Shown here: one piece after another, positions 8,899 to 19,043 of the stretch
How the letters are laid out: each line of letters starts with the position of its first letter
Numbering within the stretch: the stretch's first letter is position 1
NCBI GenBank assembly: GCA_032988165.1
Contig: JANTQF010000507.1
Span: forward strand, 1-19,504
DNA: 19,504 nt
Direction: 5' to 3'
Source of the DNA: Emmonsiellopsis sp. PD_33
Lineage: Eukaryota > Ascomycota > Eurotiomycetes > Onygenales > Ajellomycetaceae
Translations under genes and position numbers: made by a program
The notes under the pieces: generated by a model
The model's input: the letters and a program-made list of their open reading frames with translations, nothing else
Databases searched by the model: none
What the model was told of the DNA's origin: nothing

Positions 8899-11800
8899 AT
8901 GGACGACCCCTTTATCTCCAACCCACCCTCCCTCGCCCCCCAACGCGAATCCCACCGATACTCCTCCTTCGGATCGCAGCTATTCACCCTCAATGCCTCC
9001 TCCCCCTCGCAAGTAAAACGGGCGCTCGAAGCCCACCTCGCAGAGACGGAACGGAGACTACAGGATGCGTCGAAACTGGGTACCGCGCTGGTCCAGCAGC
9101 AAAAGGATCTTTCGGACAAATTGAGAGAGATCGAGGGCCAGCAGGACGAGGGAGAGATTGGGCCGGAGTTACGGAGGAAATTGGCCGATTTGGAAAAGGA
9201 GTATAATGAGATTGGGCGTGAGAGTGCCAGAGCATCGCTGGGGCCAAAAGCGCGGCTGATAGCGGACGAGGATGGGGGCACCCCTTCTATGGATGGACGG
9301 GTACGTGCTTAGCTTTTCCATACATTATATTCTGCAGGATGACTCTATGCGTGCAGCTGCGCGTGATTCTAACTTGCTATTGTATTTCCTTTTTACAGAC
9401 ACCTGCGAGTCCTGCTGTGCTTTCCAGTCAAGCAACTAGCTCCCCTAGCAAAGTTTCTGTTCCCTCGAGGAGACAACGCAATCAACAGTCTAGTCGTGTC
9501 CACGATATCGAATTCGCGACCGAAATTAGTACGTCATTATTAGCCCAGGTCCGTCAATTACAAGCCCTCCTTGTGGAGCGGGACGAGACCCTCAAGGGCG
9601 TGAATTTGGAAAGGTCGAGGCTTGAACTTGAAGCCGAAGGCTTTTCCCAGCGACTACGTGCCCTCGATGAAAACGAACAGCGCTACAAGGATGAGAATTG
9701 GACGTTGGAAACTCAGACCCAGGAACTGCTTGCTGAAGCCAAGGAAGCAGCGGCTAGGGAAGCTCAGTTAAAGGCTAGCTTGGATGCACTTACGTCAGAG
9801 AAGAGCCAGACTCAGCAGAAGATAGACGAGCTGAAACAGGTCAACGAGAAGCTCATCGAGGATAATACGGCTACGCAGAAAACCTACGATTCGGAACTTC
9901 ATATTCTTCGGAGGAATGTTAATGTTGGCGATGTTGAACGGAACACTCTTCAGCAAAAGGTCGAGGAACTCACGAGCCAGAATCAGGAATTGGCCAAGGC
10001 TGTCGCCTCCAAACTTCGACAGCACGAGTCTCAGGCCTCTAGAGATAATAGTCCAATGGACGACGCCGATGAGAGTGATGAGAGCACTCCAGAGAACTCA
10101 CCACCTGCATCTCCAAATAAGGCAACGCCCCGTCATGGACATTTAGAGACTGAGACCCTGAGGAGCTCGCTTCATCACGCTCACCGAATGATCCAGAACC
10201 TGAAGAGCAACATCCACCGAGAAAAAACTGAGAAAATCGAACTCAAACGTATGCTTCAGGAGGCTCGGGACGAGGTTGAAGTGCAGCGCCGCATAGAATC
10301 CAATGGCCTGACCACTGCGAATAAACGCCAGAAGAAGAAGGATGATGTATTCAAAAAACCACCGCGGCCGGAGATGCTTGGTGCCAGACGAGCCCTTGCC
10401 GAAATCGAGATTGAGGAACCAGAGTGGGAAGATCATACTGTCGAAGCCAGTCCCACGAGGAAAGGATCCGTTCGACATAGCAGCCGGTATCAGCCTTCAC
10501 ATGCACGCACGGAATCGGTTGAGACCAGCGATGCTTACCAGACCGCCAATGAAACTGAGGCCTTTGAAACTGCAAATGAGCGCGAAACTGCAACCGAAAG
10601 CGAAGCCTTCCAGACTGGTGCTGAAAGCTTGGCTGGAGACACTACTGAGGAGGAACTTACCGAGACTGAAAGTCGCGCGCCTTCAGCTGTCGTCAGGGGC
10701 AAGAAGCCGCTCCGCCTGTCCTCAAATAGACCTGGTGATCGGACATCTTTCATGAGCACAGCGTCATCGTCAGATGATGATGATGAAGATGAAAATGAGA
10801 TGCGCACGCCAATTCAAGCGCAGCCGCAACGCTATCGATTGAAGATGAACCGTGCACGCCGCGGACGGCCTTCCGGAGGCGTCCCCGAAAGCGGAGATCT
10901 GAGTCCCCGAAACTCGCCTGCAACTAGCTTTAGTCACCCACGGCCCATGATTGTCCCGTCTGGCCAGAGTCTTTTTGCCGAGCTGGAGGAGCTGCAGAGT
11001 CCAGACAGCGGCAGCGAATTTGGAACCCCTCGTCGTTCAAACACCGTCTCCCAAACCTCAACCCCGATCCTTTCTAGGTTCGCGGATCAGCGACGGCCGT
11101 CCGAGGCCCCTAGCGCGTTCTCTGTTAGCAATATCGTGGTTATGGTCGATTCTGGTATGATGACGGAACCCTGGGAAGCTCCACGACCCGATCCTATGGC
11201 GCCTTCGACACCTACGACAGTCGAGCCAAGCCCTACCCAGTCCGTGATCATCGCCACGCCAAATGATGTAACGGAATTTGTTGATTCTGCTACGCAGTAT
11301 ACACCGCAAAAGGGCGATGAATCTGGCCAAAAGGGCCTCCCAGTTTCGTTCGACACTCCCCCGAAGACAATATGGGACGAATCTATCGCAGACAAACACC
11401 ACGGGTCAATCCCTGCAGAGCCAAAAACTCCAGTTCTCGCTCCTTCACCCCCATTGGAGCTGCAGGTTTCTTCAATCTTTTCGGAAGAGACGATGCCAGT
11501 TGTCCCCATTGTCGAGGAGGTAGAGCAGGTTCCACAGGCATCAGTCCAACTGAACATGTCAACTATCACGTATGAAGAGACACTGCCTGTTGTCCCCGTT
11601 GTTGACAAGGTGGAAGAGGTTTCACAGCCATCGCCATCGCCCCAACTGAACATGTCGACCATCACCTTCGAAGAGACTGTGCCTGTTGTTCCTGTTGTAG
11701 AGAAGGTAGAGGAGGTTCCGCTATCGTCGGCTCAACTAGACATGTCAACCATCACCTACGAAGAGACTGTGCCTGTTGTTCCAGTTGTGGACAAGGCAGA

Positions 11801-13875
11801 AGAGGTACTGCAACCATCAGCTCAACTGAACATGTCGACCATCACTTACCAAGAAACTCAACCCGTAACCCCTCCTACGACAGTTCTTCCAACACCCAAC
11901 CCATTGGAGTTGGTAATCTCGCACATCCAGGCTGAGACAACGGAGCCGCTGGAGCCAATTTTGCCAGAGGTTGTGGAGAGACCAAGCCTGCAGCTTCAGA
12001 TCTCCTCTATCTTCACAGAAGAAACAAAACCGGTGGAACCCCAAATATTGCGTGGAGTTGTCGCACAAGCCAGCTTGTTCCAAAATGAGGAGGATGTATC
12101 GCCCGGAAGACCTAGGACTGCAGTACATGACAAAGAACCGTCAGACCGCAACATCGGGGATTTCAAATCAGTAGACACTGGTACTGATGCATTCTCCCCC
12201 ATCGAGGAGTTGACCGATGCTGCGAATCAAGACGCCGCAACGGTCCCATTTTATAAAAATATTTTCAGCGACATTGTCCACAGCTCTGTTACACCGCAGG
12301 CCGTCTCGTCAAATCCGATTATTCCGGTAGCAACTGCTGAAAATGCAGCCCAGACGATACTTACCGCTACCCAAATCGATCGGCTTCTCATGGAACGCTC
12401 TTCTCGCCCAGATAGTAAGCAGCAGTATACCCTCCCCGTCGTCAACAACGTCCCGAGTTCTCCATCTACACCCAAGGCCAAGCTCCAAGCTGCCCCCGCC
12501 CCAACGGATCCTTCTTCTCAAACCGCTGTTCGTCGGCCCGGAAGTGCTAGCAGTCAACGGCGTGGCTCGACAGCCTCGTATCCTCCATTGCCTCCTGACC
12601 ACAAACAAGCTATCGCAGCGGCGACCCAGCGATTGTCCACAGACCTCCCCCCTACTGGAACCATGGGACCACCGCTTGCCCCCGCATCCGCCTATCGAAC
12701 CAACGTCCAAAATCGACCCCGTACGCCAAACGAAGGGTCAAGCATCAAGAATGGCGTCACACCTCGTGCGCATACGAGACGTGGAAGTCAAATTTCGCGC
12801 CGTTCTTCCGTATCTTCCTTCGCTTCCGAACTCGATGTGCGGTTTGGCATGAACAAGGCAGGATATGCTTTCGACACAGGCACTGATCCCCGCATGATTC
12901 AAGCTATCACGCAAACGATGATTGGTGAATTCCTCTGGAAGTACACCCGCCGAACCGGTAGACCAGATGTTTCGAGCAATACTCGCCATCAACGGTACTT
13001 CTGGGTCCATCCATATACCCGAACTCTGTACTGGAGTGACCAGGACCCCCAATCCGCCGGAAAATCCCAGCTTAAGGCTAAAAGCGTCGCCATTGAAGCG
13101 GTGCGTGTCGTCAATGATGATAACCCATACCCGCCCGGTTTGCACCAGAAGAGTCTCGAGATTGTGACGCCCGGTCGAATAGTCAAATTTACCGCGTCGA
13201 CAAGCCAGCGACACGAGACTTGGTTTAATGCACTTTCGTATCTTCTTTTGCGAACCGCCGGAGAGGATGGAGCAGATCGTGGCGAGAATCTGACGTCTGA
13301 CGACATCAACGAATTCAACCCGTCATATCGCAACTCACCCCGTCCTGGGGGTTCGCGGATGTCCACTTCGTCCAGAACCAGCCGCAATGCCCGAGCATTC
13401 TCCAAGCAGTACCGTGAGCCCACGCTAACGGTTAGACAATCCGTTACGCCTGGGCGCGCCTCCCCTGCCTTGTCCAGCGGGCCAAACTCCACTTTACGTG
13501 GTGGGGACCCTACGGCTCGCCAAGGTTCCGTTTCCCGGATCAGCTCGATGTTCAGAAATTCAGGCATGGCGGGGACGTTCTCGAGCCGGCGGAGTAGATA
13601 TGGCGGTGCCGCCAGGGCAAGCATGGATAGCTCTAGCGCGGCGGGTAGGGATAGTGCTGAGGACTTGCGGCAGGTTATTGAAAGGCAGGAGATGGAGGCG
13701 GATCGGCTGGAGAACGTAAGGGCGTGTTGTGATGGTAAGCTCTTCCACCCCGTTTTAGTATAGGGCTGATCGTATGATACTAATTTGGATATACTGTACA
13801 GGCAAGCATGATGTCGGCTCCCTACCAAGGACAAGCCGATATAGCTCCAGAGCTAGCCCTCGTCACAAACATTGA
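8899..13875 (+). CDS. apsA: ApsA/Num1/Mcp5-type cortical anchor with PH domain
   Basis: Family members sit at the plasma membrane and anchor dynein and microtubules (in yeast also mitochondria), positioning nuclei; loss in Aspergillus gives anucleate sterigmata. Exons: 8899-9300, 9399-13734, 13802-13875, total 4812 nt, 1603 residues. N-terminal coiled coil about 38-110; a second, longer coiled coil about 168-340, starting near HDIEFATEISTSLLAQVRQL; another about 384-434. A Thr/Glu repeat follows at 512-543, then an acidic SSSDDDDEDENE run, a disordered Ser/Pro region with seven tandem repeats (about 822-1018), and a PH domain at about 1300-1420 (GEFLWKYTRR, RYFWVHPYTRTLYWSD, ETWFNALSYLLLRT). 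The tail is Ser/Arg-rich. Intron 1 (98 nt, phase 0) has GTACGT and a perfect CTAAC branch; intron 2 (67 nt) has GTAAGC. The last exon gives KHDVGSLPRTSRYSSRASPR. The ATG has A at -3. Upstream the frame is open to 8821 but has no ATG. Confidence 0.93.
10530..10625 (+). repeat. Thr/Glu-rich octapeptide repeat in ApsA
   Basis: Three related units, DAYQTANE (residue 512), EAFETANE (521) and EAFQTGAE (536), sit within a Thr/Glu-rich stretch between the coiled-coil region and the acidic run. Aromatic residues recur at a fixed place in each unit, suggesting a short linear interaction motif in a disordered segment. Confidence 0.7.
11460..12050 (+). repeat. Seven tandem 84-96 nt repeats in apsA
   Basis: Units begin at 11460, 11550, 11646, 11736, 11826, 11910 and 11994, so spacing is 90, 96, 90, 90, 84 and 84 nt, always in frame. 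The protein motif is Leu-x-(Met/Val/Ile)-Ser-x-Ile-x-x-(Glu)-Glu-Thr-x-Pro followed by a Val/Pro/Glu-rich spacer such as VVPVVDKVEEV. The middle units are most alike at DNA level; the outer ones have diverged, which fits expansion from the centre. Num1-type proteins of other fungi also carry central repeats, of different length and sequence. Confidence 0.9.
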
Positions 13876-14161
13876 TGGCATTTTCCCTATTTCTAAAGAG
13901 AAAAGTTACTCAGTCCAACCTTTCTTCATCCCACCGATGTCTCCGAACCAATCCAACCATCAATTGTCTCTTGTCCCAGCGATGGGCAGGCTATATATAC
14001 TATTTCCTCTCCCATCCATGTCTCTGACGAATTTCCTTGTTTGTCCGTTTCATTTTGGCTGGCTGGTTTGCAAACAATATTTTTCTCCTCTTTATCTACA
14101 TACATAACTGACAGCTTCGTTTTCCTTGCCTCGAAACTGATTTTGATAAAACCGGATTAAG

Positions 14162-14181
14162 AAAAAAAAAAAAAAAAAAAA
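14162..14181 (+). repeat. A20 homopolymer
   Basis: Twenty consecutive A residues about 290 nt downstream of the apsA stop. No target-site duplication or retroposon body is seen beside it, so it is a simple homopolymer that is probably length-variable. Confidence 0.85.
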
Positions 14182-14530
14182 CCGAATTATCCTCTTTTGG
14201 TATCGTTTGGGACATATGGGTTTTTTTCCCCACCCCCGTCTTTCGTGAAAAGGGATATGGTTATATCAAATTGATGTTGGGCAAAAACTCTCACCTCTTT
14301 GGCTCTGTGGATTTTGATTTTTTTTTTCCTTTGTTTTTTCCCTTTTTGGTCTTGCTCTATCTGCCTGTCCATCCATCTGTCCGGTCTTCTTCATTCTTTG
14401 CATCCTCCTTTTGTTGTACGTGTGTGCAATATGTGTATGGCAACCTCTCTTTCTTTTCCTTTTTCCATTTCTCTTTCCCTTTTTTGCCTAATCGCATTTC
14501 GCCATGCTTTCTATCGTCTTTTAACTCCCC

Positions 14531-14564
14531 CACTGCCACTGTCACTGTCACTGTTACTGTCACA
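14531..14564 (+). repeat. CACTGT-type hexamer tandem repeat
   Basis: About five units of CACTGT/TACTGT in tandem with small changes, about 660 nt downstream of the apsA stop codon. A short tandem repeat in probable 3' UTR or flank. Confidence 0.75.
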
Positions 14565-15113
14565 CTAATCGTCTTGATCAAATGTTAATACTTTTACTAT
14601 ATACATGGGTCAGATTATTAAGAAATAGGCGCTGCCAGTGTTGTGTTTCTTTTTCTAATTTGTACTTTCTTTCTATATAACCTGTCTATATTACTTAAAA
14701 CTCTTTTCAGCCATGTCTTGCACTATATTTTATTACTGCTTCTACTTCTCTTCACTCCTGCTATTTGTTGTTTGATGCTATTTTCTTTTGTTTTTTCTAC
14801 ATTTCCTTTATTAACTAATCAAATGATTCAAATCAATCCATTTTTTTCTATTACATGTTTCTTTGTTTATTGTCAATGAATCTCAATTCCTTTTTTTAAT
14901 AAAAAGCTAGTTTGGCTGGCTTGGCTGCATAGGTAACTACAGAGCCCCTTAACTATTTTTTATCCCACTGTAGTACATATACCCCCCATACCACAATTTT
15001 GGTTGAAATGGACTGTGATCTTATCTCAAATCATCCCACCAGATAAATTCCAGCACATCCTCGGCCATTACGCCATTTGCAACAGCATTATTTCTCCAGG
15101 CCTTGGCAAACGA

Positions 15114-15121
15114 TCACGTGA
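15114..15121. promoter_or_regulatory. TCACGTGA E-box
   Basis: An 8-bp palindromic E-box in the apsA-DUF3405 interval, about 1.5 kb upstream of the DUF3405 start. It matches bHLH sites such as those of the Cbf1 type. A single site, so modest support. Confidence 0.35.
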
Positions 15122-15883
15122 CGGCGATCCCCATTCGAAAGCAAAGAAAAGTCGTGTGAGTGGAGAAAATGGCTCCTTGGCGCCGGGTGGTTAGCTGATC
15201 TTGGCGGGATTGGTGTCAGAACATTAAATCCTTTTGTGATCCATCAGCCCTTCGTGAGGCTTCGGGTGATCGGAATTTCCGGAGGGGAATGGAATTCCGT
15301 ATGGAGATGGAGGTAATGATGGATGGATAGCTGGATGGATGGGATTCATCAGATGGGAAGGGTGAGATGGGGGGGGGATTTCAGCGCTTTTATGTATGGA
15401 GAATGTGCTCCGTATGGGGGGGAACGATGCGCTCTTTGTCATATCAAGAGTGCTTTTCAACCAAACAAACAGGCCTTTTGATATGCGGTCCTCCCTGGCT
15501 GGCCTTTTTGTTGGCTGGCGTGCTGATAACTGATAACAGTAGTGACATCTGTAGATGACGATGAATTTTTGCAGTGCCTGTTGTTCGATGATAGACGGCG
15601 ACGCGTTGGTGGGGAGTCGAGAGGGTTTTCGATGGGGCGATGTCCGCTTTTCATCATTTTTGCTTGGCCCATTTCTTCGTCAGTCGGTCCCTGGTCTATC
15701 GCCGTTTGACGGGCCAGTGGCCGCTGGTTGGACCGTTGGAGGGGAGGCAAACCAAGAATTCTTGCAAGGGCTTCGGCGGACATGGAACGCCACCACAGGG
15801 AGCCAAGAAGCCAACCAGGGTTCGGGCGGGACATGGGTTGAGTGGTTGCGTGTTGCCAACTTGCTGTGCCGCCGAACGCGTTT

Positions 15884-15890
15884 TGATTGG
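15884..15890 (-). promoter_or_regulatory. CCAAT box (reverse strand)
   Basis: TGATTGG on the plus strand reads CCAATCA on the minus strand, about 760 bp upstream of the DUF3405 start codon. CCAAT boxes act in either orientation; use is inferred. Confidence 0.3.
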
Positions 15891-16001
15891 CATTATTCTT
15901 CTGGCTCGGAGGGTGAAACAGGCCAACGGTGGGGAGATGAAATGATGGAAGCTTCTGATTAGCCCTCCCTTGTCCGCTTGCATCGAGGTCGAAAGGGCAC
16001 A

Positions 16002-16021
16002 CTGCAGTCTGCAGTCTGCAG
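16002..16021. repeat. CTGCAGT heptamer tandem repeat
   Basis: CTGCAGT, CTGCAGT, CTGCAG in direct succession, each holding the palindrome CTGCAG. It lies about 630 bp upstream of the DUF3405 start. It could be a small simple repeat or clustered binding sites. Confidence 0.75.
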
Positions 16022-16612
16022 GCGGCTAATCAGCGGGCCCCTGTCCTGGTTCCTGGCTTGTCTCTGTTTAGATAGATTCATAGATAGAGATCCCTCCCGG
16101 CATATGTACGCGGCCGATATGCGAGCGTGAATCTGGTATCCAATGCGGCGTGGACAGTCGCGACGAGGTGAGACAGAGAACACGCGCGCCCCAGCGCATC
16201 TTTGCTGGATTCTGCAACGGGTGGAACAAGGGCGGGCTCCACCGTCTTCCAAGGAAATTCTGATGGGCTCTTGGATCTTCGGCCGTCGAGTGGAGGGTGG
16301 AGGAAAAAGAAAAGAGCCAGGACGGGACCCCTGGCGGCCGCCTCCACCAGCCGGTACACGGCGCTTCCGCAATTCCAGCGCAGAAGGGCGGTGTTGACGA
16401 CATCCTTTTTCTCTGTCTGCTTCTTCTCTCTCCCTGTGTCTGTCTCTGTCTGTAGACTGTCTGTTGTGCTGTGTGTTGCATGTTGTAGTTCGCTCATCAT
16501 CCCCGACGACGCTCGTTTTGTGAGGAACCACTCCCCCTGCCTCGGACATCTCTCACCCACGCTCATTTATATCACCACAACCACCCCTCTCTCTCTCTCC
16601 TCGACCCCCCTC

Positions 16613-16642
16613 ATGTCCACCCCGTGTCCAGAATGCAGTTGA
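16613..16642 (+). promoter_or_regulatory. Nine-codon uORF immediately upstream of the DUF3405 gene
   Basis: ATG at 16613 opens a frame encoding MSTPCPECS and stops with TGA at 16640-16642, just 3 nt before the main ATG at 16646. It lies downstream of a CT-rich stretch that looks like fungal leader sequence, so it is probably transcribed. Its position could reduce or regulate initiation at the main start. A second ATG at 16633, out of frame, overlaps the main start and runs to 16773. Confidence 0.5.
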
Positions 16643-16645
16643 GCC

Positions 16646-19043
16646 ATGAGATCAATCTTCGTCAACCAAAAGATCTTGATTGTCAGATCAACCAAGCGAA
16701 TCGCTCTCAAGGCCACCCCCTTGATCAACAAGGCCGCTCCGCACGTCCGCAGGGCCGTCGACAAGGCCAATAGGCTCTTGCACCACCGCGCAGCGCGCCG
16801 GGTCCTGATTATACTAGCTGTGCTATGTACGCTCGTTCTGACGGCAGTCGGGTTGACGCATTCCTATATCGAAGCTCATGTAAATCCCACTCCTCATCCA
16901 CATGGTTATCTTGTGGACATGGTTTTTCTGATATATCTCTTTGTTATTTGACTACAGAGAGTGAAGACGCCGCAGGAACGATATGTTGAGGAGAATAAGC
17001 AGTATCCAAGGTCAGCCAGTTTGCTCTATTTTCTTCATCTATGATAGCGGCTTTTATTAACTTTTTGCTGACGGTGTGTTACAGTGTGTTCAAAAACTTT
17101 GTCTCAACTTTAACCCAACTCAGCACCCCGAGGAACTACAACAACTCCAAAGTCATCGACGATCCCCGATTCGGGCCGCAGCAGGACAACAAGACCCCCA
17201 GGATATACCGCCCCTATCCCGATTATGAGAGTCTCGAGTGGCGGTCGACCCATCGCGGGGATTTCAAGCCATGTGTTGGACCGCGGGGGGAGTTGCTGAC
17301 AGACAGTCTGGATGACCAGGTCAGCGTATACGTCGGGGATTTGGGACCTGGTACGTCTTTGCCTTTTGCTTGGGTATCTGGCAAGGTGGTTTGATTAACG
17401 GGGATAACTAGGATTCCCAAAACCCATGTTCGGCTCGCATAGTTCCATTGGCGTAAACGGAGAGGTACTTTATGACCGCTACTCGCGATACGGTGCATAT
17501 GGCTTTGGGGAGAACGAGACCTTTGTCCGCAATTGGGCGAAACCATCCAAGGTGGACTGGGATAATTTGAGGTGGGGGGATCTACAAAATAAATGCGTCG
17601 ATAAGAATGCTGCTAGATTCTACGATGACGAGGAGGCGCCCAACTTCCCATTCAACCACTCGAGGGAACATATTCCGCCGGAACACAGGACGGCGCTCCT
17701 GCTTCGCACGTATATTGGGAAGAAGTATTCGGAGAATGATATCTACGTTATTCGCTCTTTGATTACGGAACTTTCGCTGCAGTCTGGTGGGGAGTATAGT
17801 GTGGTTTTGCTGCTGCATGTCAAGGACGAATCGATACCGATAGACAGGGAGGATGTTTACAGGGAGACGGTGGAAAAGAACGTTCCAAAGGAGTTTTGGG
17901 ATATCACGGTTCTGTGGAATGTTCCCATGGTATCCACGAGATATCCCCTTCTTCCCAAGAAGATTACCGAGTACGTATTCATTAAAGATCCTGTGTCGTC
18001 AATAGCTAACGATAGCCAGCGTGCACCACGCCCAATGGCTCTCTGTCCAAAACTTCGCCATCGACAACCCGGAATTCAGCTACTTCTGGAATTGGGAAAT
18101 GGACTCCCGATATACCGGTCACCACTATGAATTTGCTGAGAAAATCGCAGAATTTGCCCGCAATCAACCCCGCCGTGGTATGTGGGAGCGCAACGCCCGC
18201 TTCTACATCCCCGATATGCACGGCCACTACGACTACGGTTTCCGCAATTACGTTGAGAAGTTTGACAAGGAAGCCGTCTGGGGTCCTATGTTTATCGATG
18301 ATCCGAATCTGAAACCCAAGGGTCCCAAGCCGCCCGTCTCTGAGCCGGAGAAGGACAATTACGAGTGGGGGGTTGGAGAGGACGCAGATTATATCGGCTT
18401 CTTGCCTATCTTTCATCCCATAGGAACGGACTGGGTTATCCGTAATGAGGTCTTCGGATACATGGGCGTAAACACCCCGCGCCGCGCGTCTCTAATCACC
18501 CACTCCCGCGTCTCGCGCCGTCTCCTGCTCGCCATGGACAGCGAAAATGTCTCTGGTCGCCACATGAGCTCCGAGCTCTTCCCCGCCTCCGCGGCCTTAC
18601 TTCATGGTCTGAAAGCGATCACGGCCCCGCATCCGATATTCTCAGATAAAAACTTCCCGCCCCAGAGTGCGAATAAGTATTTCAACTCTGGCGTGAATGG
18701 TCGAGCGGGGAGCTCGAAGGATAGCCCGTTTAGTTGGCGGAGGGAGTCAAGATTCTTGGACCTTTCGTGGTATTATCGGGCGAATCTTGCGGGAAGGTTG
18801 TATTGGAATTTCCTAGGATGGAGGAAGGAGGGGACGGGGGGAAGAGTTGTAAGTTTTATTGGCATTTTTTTTTTTAATTATGTTCTTGTGAGTGACAAAT
18901 TTGCTAACTGTGGGCTTCTTCTCCTTTTTCAGTACGAATTTCTCTACGGCCGCGTCGTGCTCCCTGGGATCCTTTTCCATCCAATCAAGGATGTGCGCCC
19001 GGACGCTGACAGCACGCATTACAGCTTTGATTTCCAGAATTAA
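16646..19043 (+). CDS. DUF3405 family protein, type II membrane protein
   Basis: Biochemical function is unknown; this fungal family looks like Golgi/ER luminal enzymes, and I infer a possible glycosyltransferase-like role. Exons: 16646-16879, 16958-17010, 17085-17350, 17412-17970, 18020-18848, 18933-19043, total 2052 nt, 683 residues. A basic N-terminal region (residues 1-52, many Arg/Lys) precedes one hydrophobic segment at about 53-72 (VLIILAVLCTLVLTAVGL), then a stem and a large domain. Visible features: PKPMFGSHSS, a PPEHRTALLLRTY stretch, and WLSVQNF followed by FWNWEMDSRYTGHHYEF at 393-409, where the Glu/Asp/Arg cluster resembles a sugar-nucleotide or metal site. The C-terminus is GRVVLPGILFHPIKDVRPD and DFQN. 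Introns are 49-84 nt; two carry perfect CTAAC branches. The second donor, GTCAGC, is weaker but keeps the frame. The ATG at 16646 gives the complete anchor. Confidence 0.87.

Larger units (their letters stand above)
13876..16645. other. Intergenic interval: apsA 3' flank and DUF3405 promoter
   Basis: No supported gene. From 13876 to about 14900 the plus strand is strongly T-rich with poly-T runs, a run of 20 A (14162-14181) and a hexamer repeat (14531-14564); this fits the apsA 3' UTR and terminator region. From about 15500 to 16600 it is GC-richer, with stop-poor overlapping frames on both strands, none with a recognised domain; this is the likely DUF3405 promoter, ending in CT-rich leader DNA. 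Confidence 0.6.

Noticed and set aside
14162..14181. A20 run considered as the tail of a retroposon
   Set aside because: No element body, target duplication or reverse-transcriptase remnant is seen next to it.
15555..15962. 135-codon plus-strand ATG frame
   Set aside because: Same stop-poor region as the minus-strand frame; composition does not look like a conserved protein and no splice partners are evident.
15457..16002. 181-codon minus-strand frame
   Set aside because: It begins at GTG, has no domain, and overlaps plus-strand frames of similar length; the region is simply poor in stop codons.
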